This document shows, in pieces, positions 24,869 through 30,857 of a DNA stretch of 31,217 nucleotides; position 1 is the first letter of the stretch, and every line of letters starts with the position of its first letter. The translations under genes were made by a program, and so were the position numbers. The notes beneath the pieces are model-generated. The model worked only from the letters and a program-made list of their open reading frames with translations, ran no database searches and was not told the DNA's origin. This DNA is from a virus, in the IMG/VR virus record IMGVR_UViG_3300032360_000034, positions 1 to 31,217 of that record; one strand, written 5' to 3'.

Positions 24869-25771
24869 CTAGGCCGCAGGTATTATCTTTTGCGAAGCAG
24901 AAGAATAAGCACCAGTTCCTTCTGCGTTTATCGCCGCAACCCTAAACTGATAAGAAGTCCCATTACTCAAACTTGTTACAGTATGGGCAGGATCCGTAGA
25001 ACCCGTAGTTGCAACAACAGTTGCCCACGTTACTCCACTATCTACTGAATACTGAATGGTGTACACAGTAATAGGATGAATTCCTCCACCGTCCCAAGAC
25101 GACGCGCGCCATGTCAATGCCACAGTGGTATCCCCGGATGAACCCATTAAGAGTGTTGGAGCATTGGGAACCTTCTCCATCAAAGACACGTTGGCAACAG
25201 GTGTAGTCAACGTTCCCGTATTTGCTCGGGTGACAGTTTCATACAAGTTCAACTCGTAAGACAAGAACGAGGCTGCAAGAAACCTCTCACCCTTCAACAA
25301 TGTCAACTCTGAAAATTCCTCGGTAATGCTGCCTTCGTTAATCTTTATCTCACTATTGACTCCGACAGGCGTCACGGTTGCAGCATCCGCCAAACGCAAT
25401 GCTGGCCCATCCAACAATGCTTCACGAACCACCATCGTCATATGATCCCTCGCTGTCGTAACGGTGTCAGGACCAACAGCACGAACCCATGCGTAAGTAC
25501 GCATACCGTAAGTAACATCATAAACTGGATCCCCAGTAGCATTATAATCAACACGTTCAATATTTCTAGTCCCCTCAACTAGGGTAATAATTGTTGGCCA
25601 GTTGTCTAAAGCCAACGGTTCGTGAGATAGATACTGAACCGGATTCGGCAATACGGAATCGTCAAGACCCAAAGTGTTGCGATAGTTCAACACCCGCGTC
25701 GGCAAATCCACGGTGAGATAATCGGTTACATATTTCTTGGCCTGTGCAGGGCCTTCCATTTGAGCGACCAT
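24869..25771 (-). CDS. Tail-terminator-position protein with C-terminal FN3 domain
   Basis: A 300-aa protein between the gpS-like gene and the sheath, where the tail terminator/completion protein is normally found. Residues 1-200 (VTDYLTVDLPTRVLNYRNTLGL, WPTIITLVEGTRNIERVDY, YDVTYGMRTYAWVRAVGPDTVTTARDHMTMVVREALLD) fit a terminator-like alpha/beta protein. Residues about 207-300 (PNAPTLLMGSSGDTTVALTWRASSWDGGG...YTIQYSVDSGVTWATV...TVTSLSNGTSYQFRVAAINAEGTGAYSS) are a clear fibronectin type III domain. FN3 domains on phage structural proteins are thought to assist surface contact. The ATG follows AGGTGA. Terminator function is from position only. Confidence 0.75.
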   Translation of the reverse strand: MVAQMEGPAQAKKYVTDYLTVDLPTRVLNYRNTLGLDDSVLPNPVQYLSHEPLALDNWPTIITLVEGTRNIERVDYNATGDPVYDVTYGMRTYAWVRAVGPDTVTTARDHMTMVVREALLDGPALRLADAATVTPVGVNSEIKINEGSITEEFSELTLLKGERFLAASFLSYELNLYETVTRANTGTLTTPVANVSLMEKVPNAPTLLMGSSGDTTVALTWRASSWDGGGIHPITVYTIQYSVDSGVTWATVVATTGSTDPAHTVTSLSNGTSYQFRVAAINAEGTGAYSSASQKIIPAA

Positions 25772-25778
25772 TATTCAC

Positions 25779-26297
25779 CTACCGATCGAACGGAGCAAAC
25801 ACTAAATGCTTTGTCCTCTTATATCCTTCAGCAAATGCATTTCCGTACACGATATTATCCGCCATCTTCGAGCCTAACCTCTCTGCAAACCTCGTAGGAA
25901 TAAACACGATTTCACGTTCCGGCATGTGACGAGTTCCAGTCTGATGAAAGCGTGCATATTCTATATCAGTACCAAATTGTGCGCTCTTGTGACCTATGTG
26001 ATTCGGACCCCCACGAAGCGTGATGAGATCCCGGTATAGGTCTCCTGTTCTAATCATTGTTGGAACCCCACCATAGTGGGCAATCTTCCAAGCCTGATAT
26101 TCTGTGTCTAGGGCATTCCAAGCCTTCCCAGACGCTCCGCCCTGAGTAGCAAAGTTCGCTACATTCCATCGAATCATTTCACGCCGCGCCCAGCGGTATT
26201 GCGCTGCAAAACTTTGGGCACGCTTCATGGATGCCGCAAAATGGCGTTGAACTCTCCTGAGTCCTATAACTCTAGTTCTAGTCCGCATGTCAGGCAA
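25779..26297 (-). CDS. Virion morphogenesis protein, gpS-like
   Basis: A 172-aa basic protein. ATQGGASGKAWNALDTEYQAWK, MIRTGDLYRDLITLRGGPNHIGHKSAQFGTDIEYARFHQTGTRHMPEREIVFIP matches the Phage_tail_S / HK97 gp10-like pattern (RTG.L..S, YA.FHQ.GT...PAR), which completes the tail or neck. It overlaps the connector gene by 8 bp and is 7 bp from the next gene. It probably helps join head and tail. Confidence 0.82.
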   Translation of the reverse strand: MPDMRTRTRVIGLRRVQRHFAASMKRAQSFAAQYRWARREMIRWNVANFATQGGASGKAWNALDTEYQAWKIAHYGGVPTMIRTGDLYRDLITLRGGPNHIGHKSAQFGTDIEYARFHQTGTRHMPEREIVFIPTRFAERLGSKMADNIVYGNAFAEGYKRTKHLVFAPFDR

Positions 26298-26928
26298 CCC
26301 TGACGCGACGCCACCGTTTAACAGAGTTCATTTCATCCTCAGTAAAGCCAGTAACTAGAGGTGCCACGTTCCTAGTCGTCAAATCTTTCATCCCAACCAC
26401 ATCATCGTGAAGGTTTTGAACCTCCCTAGACGCAGCCCTAAGAACGATCAATTTCAACGCCGTGGTATTATCTGCGGCGGCATCCAAACCAGCCGTATAA
26501 TTGATTACGATTATATCATTATCTTGAACTGTAAACATATCTACGCCATATCTTCGCACCACATAATCAGTACCAACCGTTTGAGCCGTGGCAGAGGATT
26601 CACTCTGGCCCTGTACGGTCAGACTGGCCACAGAAACAACAGGTGACCTGCGTGTATACAAAACAAATGGCGGCTTCGTCACATCCGCAACAGCCGTACC
26701 GGTCCTGTCAAGATTGTAGTCGTAGAAGAAACTGTATTGGGACGAGCCGGAATAGTTGGCTGGCGCAACATGCGACTCCGAAAACGAAGCAGCCGTAACC
26801 GGCCTTCCGATATAATGCTCTAAGTCCGCTTCCAAGCCATCCAAGACGAACTGTGCCGCATCGGTTTGAGTATTGGACAACGTGATATCCATATACTTTT
26901 TCAGGTCTGAAATGGTAACTAATGCCAC
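26290..26928 (-). CDS. Head-tail connector, gp6-like
   Basis: A 212-aa protein starting MALVTISDLKKYMDITLSNTQTDAAQFVLDGLEADLEHYIGRPV, the pattern of gp6-like head-tail connectors (L...K.Y......d....l...i..a...ie.y.gr). YTRRSPVVSVASLTVQG and YVVRRYGVDMFTVQDNDIIVINYTAGL are the typical beta parts, and a C-terminal helix follows. It forms a ring below the portal. It overlaps the next gene by 8 bp. It is the most head-proximal structural gene in the window. Confidence 0.85.
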   Translation of the reverse strand: MALVTISDLKKYMDITLSNTQTDAAQFVLDGLEADLEHYIGRPVTAASFSESHVAPANYSGSSQYSFFYDYNLDRTGTAVADVTKPPFVLYTRRSPVVSVASLTVQGQSESSATAQTVGTDYVVRRYGVDMFTVQDNDIIVINYTAGLDAAADNTTALKLIVLRAASREVQNLHDDVVGMKDLTTRNVAPLVTGFTEDEMNSVKRWRRVRVA

Positions 26929-26937
26929 AGTTACCCC

Positions 26938-27084
26938 TTACCTACGACGACGCCTACCCCGCAAACGTTCGTTGATGCGCCGGAAGGCGCGAGAAGCCCC
27001 TCGGGCTGCAACATCTAGCGCTCGTGGACGACGGCGACGACGACGACGGCTTTCTTCGTCGTCTGATTCATCAGGAACAGGCAT
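26938..27084 (-). CDS. Small Arg-rich protein, first gene of the structural operon in view
   Basis: A 48-aa ORF: acidic start (MPVPDESDDEES), a run of seven arginines at 13-19, a helix RALDVAARGASRAFRRINERL, and a second Arg cluster at the C-terminal end. A well-spaced AGGAG lies 9 nt before the ATG, and the stop is 9 bp before the connector gene ATG, so it is arranged like a real first gene. Arg count is about 20 of 48, strongly basic, so nucleic-acid binding or head-interior binding is plausible. I recognise no family. It could be a small capsid or neck protein. Confidence 0.6.
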   Translation of the reverse strand: MPVPDESDDEESRRRRRRRPRALDVAARGASRAFRRINERLRGRRRRR

Positions 27085-27233
27085 AGGTGCAAACTCCTAT
27101 CAACGGTCAATGACTAAGTGTAGCGCATTGCTTTCGGGTTCTAGGGCTAGTAAGATCCATTTCAATGAGGAGTTCACGCCCTGCCCGAGATCGACTAATC
27201 CTTTTCTACCGCTCAAAGGGACACAGTCTTTCA

Positions 27234-27251
27234 GAATTGGCGATACAATTC
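27234..27251. promoter_or_regulatory. Operator-like dyad
   Basis: GAATTG-GCGATA-CAATTC is a perfect 6-bp inverted repeat with 6-bp spacer, 15 bp before the TAGAAT -10 hexamer and over the expected -35 area. It could be a repressor or activator site for the plus-strand transcript. No regulator gene is visible in the window. Confidence 0.35.
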
Positions 27252-27265
27252 GATCTATCCAAATC

Positions 27266-27271
27266 TAGAAT
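27266..27271 (+). promoter_or_regulatory. -10 box of plus-strand promoter
   Basis: TAGAAT matches TATAAT at 5 of 6 positions and lies 32 bp before the ATG at 27304. No good -35 at the normal distance, since the dyad occupies that area. It shares TAGAnT with the hexamers at 28050 and 30846. Confidence 0.4.
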
Positions 27272-27303
27272 CTCCCAAATAGTAAACAAAAAGAAAACCA
27301 ACC

Positions 27304-27603
27304 ATGAATGACAACGGCGAATTCGACGAGATTATACAGAAGATGGTACAAAACGATAAAAGCAATCGCAAAAAGAATTCGAACATTCCCAGATTTCTGA
27401 CAATGCTAGGCGGGATTGCTGTCATCAGTTTCTTCGGCGGAACCGTATTCATGCTCATCGACACGACCGTTAACAACGCCTATCCCAATCTTCACGCCAC
27501 CAAACCCGGCATCGGTTTTATGAACGCTGCCAGACTCTTCTTCCTACTCACCATCTTTTTCACAATTTTCCAAGCAATCAAGGCAGCACAAAAAAAATCG
27601 TAG
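27304..27603 (+). CDS. Small two-TM membrane protein, function unknown
   Basis: A 99-aa protein with a charged N terminus (about 30 residues), a TM segment at about 30-52 (FLTMLGGIAVISFFGGTVFMLI), a loop with a Pro/Gly turn, a second TM at about 74-92 (FMNAARLFFLLTIFFTIFQAI) and a basic end, KAAQKKS. Predicted with both ends in the cytoplasm. Size and two-TM layout allow a holin, but no endolysin gene lies next to it, and holins cannot be assigned on topology alone. There is no strong ribosome binding site, only an A-rich leader. First gene on the plus strand after the divergent region. Confidence 0.7.
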   Translation: MNDNGEFDEIIQKMVQNDKSNRKKNSNIPRFLTMLGGIAVISFFGGTVFMLIDTTVNNAYPNLHATKPGIGFMNAARLFFLLTIFFTIFQAIKAAQKKS

Positions 27604-27610
27604 ACCGAGG

Positions 27611-27639
27611 TTGTCAAAACGATTTGGCCTCGTTACGAT
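27611..27639 (+). promoter_or_regulatory. Sigma-70-like promoter
   Basis: TTGTCA (27611-27616), 17-bp spacer, TACGAT (27634-27639). The expected start is about 27646, giving a leader of around 40 nt for the GTG gene at 27685. It is the best-formed promoter visible in the window. Confidence 0.55.
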
Positions 27640-27684
27640 TCTCTCTCAACGGTAACTACCTACTAACTCAGGAGAAGCAGCACC

Positions 27685-27921
27685 GTGGATAACATTAACG
27701 AAGAGCAGGCCATCCTGCAAAGTATCTTGTCCGCCACAAAGAACACGGAGGATGCCGACGCAAAGGCCAGCCTTCGCAAGATTCGGCAGCGGCGCAAGAT
27801 GACCGCAACCTACAAGGCCCACAAGGCTTTGGAGGCTTTGCATGCCGACCAGTACAATCGACTGTTCTCGCAGGCATACGAGGTCTTGGGCTCAGACGAA
27901 CGGTACGCCGAAACCGTCTAA
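27685..27921 (+). CDS. Hypothetical charged helical protein, 78 aa
   Basis: The start is GTG, with a clear CAGGAG about 11 nt before it. The protein is helical and charged: MDNINEEQAILQSILSATKNTEDADAKASLRKIRQRRKMTATYKAHKALEALHADQYNRLFSQAYEVLGSDERYAETV, with a basic cluster RKIRQRRK at 31-38. I recognise no family. A basic patch in a small helical protein is compatible with DNA or RNA binding. It is flanked by its own promoter and a strong terminator, so it seems to be a single-gene, highly expressed unit, which is more than usual for a small unknown gene. Confidence 0.7.
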   Translation: MDNINEEQAILQSILSATKNTEDADAKASLRKIRQRRKMTATYKAHKALEALHADQYNRLFSQAYEVLGSDERYAETV

Positions 27922-27936
27922 CTCACATAATCGAAT

Positions 27937-27983
27937 AGGTTGGGGTGGCAACACAAATCCCATTGCGTCCCCCACCACAACCT
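27937..27983 (+). other. Long-stem inverted repeat before terminator
   Basis: Arms 27937-27948 and 27972-27983 pair at 11 of 12 positions (one G-A mismatch) around a 23-nt loop. It lies between the 78-aa gene and the terminator. It might be an mRNA 3' structure or part of a small RNA that ends at the terminator. Confidence 0.45.
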
Positions 27984-27991
27984 AACGAGTG

Positions 27992-28019
27992 AAAAAGGGG
28001 GGCTTCGGCCCCCTTTTTT
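27992..28019 (+). terminator. Rho-independent terminator with TTCG loop
   Basis: A-tract, GGGGGGC, loop TTCG, GCCCCC, then six T. The stem is 12 pairs including the A/T part and one G-T, closed by the stable C(UUCG)G tetraloop. It ends transcription of the 78-aa gene. Because A-tract and T-tract are symmetric it could also work on the minus strand. Confidence 0.92.
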
Positions 28020-28049
28020 CGCGTCCCACCACGACTCCCACTCTTAGTG

Positions 28050-28055
28050 TAGAGT
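28050..28055 (+). promoter_or_regulatory. -10 box, leaderless start
   Basis: TAGAGT, then exactly 6 nt, then ATG at 28062. A start site at the usual distance would fall on the ATG itself, and there is no ribosome binding site, so the gene is probably leaderless. It lies just after the terminator, as a new transcription unit would. No good -35. Confidence 0.5.
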
Positions 28056-28061
28056 CTATGA

Positions 28062-28337
28062 ATGGTCGGCAGAGGCAACGAATCCTTCATCTCCGGAGTG
28101 CAAATCGCTCCATTGGAAACCGGTCCCTGTATCGTGTGCGGTCACCCCACCGGAAACTGCACTCCAGAAAACCATACGATCACTTTTGAGACTCCGGAAG
28201 AAGAGGACACAGTGCTAATTGAAGAAGACGTTATCGAACGACGCTGGCTTACAGACAACCATCTGGCAAAGGTACTAGTAGTACCAGCAGGGAAACGAAT
28301 CAGCAGGTCAGAGGCCGAAAAATTAGGGCTGATTTAA
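28062..28337 (+). CDS. Small protein with Cys/His cluster
   Basis: A 91-aa protein. Residues 23-33 hold C-x2-C-G-H-x4-C (Cys23, Cys26, His28, Cys33) with His38 nearby, a possible zinc knuckle. Then an acidic stretch (ETPEEEDTVLIEEDVIE) and a C-terminal part, LAKVLVVPAGKRISRSEAEKLGLI, that ends in a short repeat-like helix. I have a vague memory of similar small Cys proteins in actinobacterial phages, unverified. It is possibly leaderless and lies 74 bp before the RNR gene. Function unknown, could be nucleic-acid or redox related. Confidence 0.72.
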   Translation: MVGRGNESFISGVQIAPLETGPCIVCGHPTGNCTPENHTITFETPEEEDTVLIEEDVIERRWLTDNHLAKVLVVPAGKRISRSEAEKLGLI

Positions 28338-28364
28338 CCCTTTTAGTATTAACAACAAGTGTCA

Positions 28365-28397
28365 TACTGTGAGTCCTTCCTAACAAACCTCACAGTA
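28365..28397 (+). promoter_or_regulatory. Perfect inverted repeat before the RNR gene
   Basis: TACTGTGAG (28365-28373) and CTCACAGTA (28389-28397) are a perfect 9-bp pair around 15 nt, ending 14 bp before the ATG at 28412, just ahead of the AGAGG ribosome binding site. It could be an RNA hairpin that controls RNR translation or a DNA operator. It is far too short to be a B12 riboswitch, and no NrdR box pattern is evident. Confidence 0.5.
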
Positions 28398-28411
28398 CGC
28401 CAGAGGTAGAT

Positions 28412-30577
28412 ATGTCATTATCCAAAGAATTCCTAACACCCTACTCTTCAAAGACCCCCCCATGGGGCTTTGACGGACTCGGCTATATCGTGTACAAGCG
28501 TACCTACGCCAGAATTCTCAACTCGGAATGGCCCACCCCTACGAAAATAAGAAAAAGGGTGTCCGAATTGCAGCCCAGAAAGGAAGTGGTCGGCTCAAAG
28601 GTAGCCAAAATGGTGAAGGCTGCGGAAAAAAAACTGTGGAATCTTCTAGATGAAGAAATCTCCATCAGCAAGGATGGCTATATAATCGACGGCCACCATC
28701 GTTGGACCGCCATGATTGAAATGGGGCTTAACGATGAGTTCATCAATGTGAACAAAGTGGATTTAACTCTTGATGAAGTCTTAGCAGACGCCAACCAAAC
28801 AGAGGAATGGTGGCAAACCTGCCAACGGGTCGTAGACGGTGCAAACGCCATCGGAGCAGAACTCACCAAAGACGAATCCGAACGCCTGTTCGACTACATG
28901 TTCAACTTCAAGGGCTTGCCCGGCGGGCGCATGCTTTGGCAATTGGGAACCCCAAACAACTTCAGGCTTGGTGGCGACAGCCTTTGTAACTGCTGGTTCG
29001 TAGATATCAAAAAGCCTGAAGATTTTGCATGGATGTTTGAACGTCTCATGCTCGGCGGAGGCGTCGGCTTTTCCATTCTTAAACCACAACGCCTCGGAGT
29101 TGTCCGTCAGGGCATCGTCCGTAACCATAACGTCCCCGACGCCGATTACATCGCTCCCGACAAACGGGAAGGCTGGTCAGAATGTCTTCTGCGGGCTATG
29201 AAAACTTACCTCGGAGACAAAGACGATCCGACAGAACTTTCCTACTCCACGGAAATGATCAGACCTGCGGGTGCCCCAATCAAGACTTTTGGTGGCACCG
29301 CATCCGGGCCGGGCATTCTTGTAGAGGGTATTACAAAAATCTGCGCCCTTCTGGATACAGCCGTGGGCCGTCATCTACGCGCCACGGAAGTCTTAGACAT
29401 AGGTAACATCATCGGATCGGTCGTCGTGGCGGGCAACGTTCGGCGGAGCGCTGAAATTGCTCTCGGAGACCCATACGACACCGACTACCTCAACGCCAAG
29501 CGGTGGGATCTAGGAAACATTCCACCCCACAGGGCCATGTCAAACAATAGTGTTGTCACATCCGACACCAGCACCCTCCCCAACGCCTTTTGGGAGGGGT
29601 ACCACGGCAACGGCGAACCATACGGCCTGTTCAACTTGAAGGCCGCACGGCAACTTGGGCGTAGCCACGAAGTTCGCCCAGATAATACAATCGAAGGAAC
29701 CAACCCCTGCGCTGAAATTGGTTTAGCCAATCGTGAATCCTGCAACCTCGCAGACATCTTCCTCCCCAATGTCGAATCACAAGATGAACTTATAGACATT
29801 GCAAAACTCTTGTACAAAATCCAAAAAGCAATTGCTGCTCTACCTTATTTGGACCCCGAATCTGATGAAATCACGAGCAAGAACATGCGACTCGGTCTTG
29901 GAGTTTCGGGCATTGTCCAAGCAAAAGACAAATTAGATTGGCTATCACCAACTTATGAAATGTTGCGCGACTTCGACCGATACTGGTCCACCTACAAAGA
30001 ATGGCCACTATCCGTTCGACTGACAACGGTCAAACCAAGTGGAACCCTCAGCCTCCTCGCAGGAGTGACCCCCGGCATCCACCCCGGATACAGCCGATAC
30101 CACATTCGCCGTGTCCGCATGGCTGCTAACGACCCGCTCCTCCCCTACTGCGAATCCCGTGGTTATAAGGTTGAGTGGGTCGAAAATGACAACCGCACCA
30201 AGGTTGTGGAATTTCCCTGTGAATTCCCAGAAGATACCGTCTTTGCTGAGAACATGACCGCTGTTGACCAATTGGAACTCCAATGCAGGCTCCAGCGTGA
30301 TTGGGCAGATAATGCCGTTTCAGTAACAGTTTATATCAGATCCGAAGAACTTGATGATGTCAAACAATTCCTCAACAAGAATTGGTCAACCATGAAATCG
30401 GTTTCTTTCCTTCTTCATAACGAACATGGATTTGCTCAAGCACCCCTAGAGACCATCTCGTTAGACACCTACCGGAAAATGTTAAGTGGCATCAATAATG
30501 AAAGAATCCCGATTGGTGTCGGAGCCAGCCAATTAATAGATGACGATTGCGCCACCGGAGCCTGCCCCATCCGATAA
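28412..30577 (+). CDS. nrdJ: Class II (B12-dependent) ribonucleotide reductase, monomeric type, with inserted ParB-like domain
   Basis: A 721-aa reductase that makes deoxynucleotides for phage DNA. The order and motifs follow the Lactobacillus leichmannii enzyme. Cys194 (GDSLCNCW) and Cys444 are the substrate-reducing pair (C119/C419). Cys433 and Glu435 (NPCAE) are thiyl-radical Cys408 and Glu410. The terminal CATGACPIR has Cys713 and Cys718, the C-terminal redox shuttle. KPSGT is at 541-545. Class II needs adenosylcobalamin and no oxygen or iron cofactor. In the N terminus, YKRTYARILNSE (28-39) and WWQTCQRVVDG (133-143), which are near-continuous in family members, are separated by about 90 residues. 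That insert (about 40-129) has the ParB/sulfiredoxin-like motif KDGYIIDGHHRWTA (87-100), then NVNKVDLTLDEVL. All RNR motifs are intact, so the insert appears tolerated. Confidence 0.95.
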   Translation: MSLSKEFLTPYSSKTPPWGFDGLGYIVYKRTYARILNSEWPTPTKIRKRVSELQPRKEVVGSKVAKMVKAAEKKLWNLLDEEISISKDGYIIDGHHRWTAMIEMGLNDEFINVNKVDLTLDEVLADANQTEEWWQTCQRVVDGANAIGAELTKDESERLFDYMFNFKGLPGGRMLWQLGTPNNFRLGGDSLCNCWFVDIKKPEDFAWMFERLMLGGGVGFSILKPQRLGVVRQGIVRNHNVPDADYIAPDKREGWSECLLRAMKTYLGDKDDPTELSYSTEMIRPAGAPIKTFGGTASGPGILVEGITKICALLDTAVGRHLRATEVLDIGNIIGSVVVAGNVRRSAEIALGDPYDTDYLNAKRWDLGNIPPHRAMSNNSVVTSDTSTLPNAFWEGYHGNGEPYGLFNLKAARQLGRSHEVRPDNTIEGTNPCAEIGLANRESCNLADIFLPNVESQDELIDIAKLLYKIQKAIAALPYLDPESDEITSKNMRLGLGVSGIVQAKDKLDWLSPTYEMLRDFDRYWSTYKEWPLSVRLTTVKPSGTLSLLAGVTPGIHPGYSRYHIRRVRMAANDPLLPYCESRGYKVEWVENDNRTKVVEFPCEFPEDTVFAENMTAVDQLELQCRLQRDWADNAVSVTVYIRSEELDDVKQFLNKNWSTMKSVSFLLHNEHGFAQAPLETISLDTYRKMLSGINNERIPIGVGASQLIDDDCATGACPIR

Positions 30578-30586
30578 CATTAATGC

Positions 30587-30823
30587 ATGGGCGAACCGGG
30601 CATTCTTTCTCTCGATCAGGTCATTCTTGCTTTAGAAGCAGCCATAGACGAAGGCGCTTGGACTGAAATAGAAAACATCTGCGGTCATTGCTATTACGTC
30701 GGTTGCGTTTATGAAGCCAACCCTGACATTACTGGCCCACTTCCCGAATATTCAACCGCATCTTGTAAAGAATGCCTCGTCCATCGCGCGCTATGGAATA
30801 CTTACCTATCGCTACATCCCTAG
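30587..30823 (+). CDS. Double-CxxC small protein after RNR
   Basis: A 78-aa protein with Cys32-x2-Cys35, Cys40, then Cys60-x2-Cys63 and His66, the layout of a small zinc-ribbon or redox protein. The first 30 residues form an acidic helix (SLDQVILALEAAIDEGAWTEIEN). It lies 9 bp after the nrdJ stop with no ribosome binding site, but TAACAT-6 nt-ATG fits the leaderless pattern seen elsewhere. A thiol role for the RNR (which needs thioredoxin-like reduction) is a possibility only. Function otherwise unknown. Confidence 0.65.
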   Translation: MGEPGILSLDQVILALEAAIDEGAWTEIENICGHCYYVGCVYEANPDITGPLPEYSTASCKECLVHRALWNTYLSLHP

Positions 30824-30851
30824 TTGCAAAATTCGCACATGCCTGTAGACT
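30824..30851 (+). promoter_or_regulatory. Promoter with leaderless start
   Basis: TTGCAA (30824-30829), 16-bp spacer, TAGACT (30846-30851), then exactly 6 nt before the ATG at 30858. The same TAGAnT-6-ATG spacing as 28050. No ribosome binding site is present. Confidence 0.55.
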
Positions 30852-30857
30852 GTGCGC

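Larger units (their letters stand above)
27085..27303. other. Divergent intergenic region between structural operon and plus-strand genes
   Basis: About 219 bp without a supported gene, where transcription directions diverge. It holds the plus-strand TAGAAT hexamer and the dyad at 27234-27251. A weak minus-strand promoter candidate is TTGAAA (27159-27164), 16 nt, TAGAAC (27137-27142). The ORFs crossing it are antisense or lack ribosome binding sites. Confidence 0.6.

Noticed and set aside
27304-27603. Firm call as holin
   Set aside because: Two TM segments fit, but there is no endolysin neighbour and no recognised holin family pattern, so it is left as unknown membrane protein.
27930-27990. 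tRNA gene in the structured gap after the 78-aa gene
   Set aside because: A single long stem with big loop, no cloverleaf, no T-loop consensus TTCGANTC.
28338-28411. Cobalamin riboswitch before the B12-dependent RNR
   Set aside because: The 74-bp gap is too short for one and no B12-box is seen. Only a simple 9-bp inverted repeat is present.
28528-28801. RNR insert as an intein
   Set aside because: No Cys/Ser start, no terminal His-Asn, too short (about 90 aa), and a ParB-like motif explains it better.
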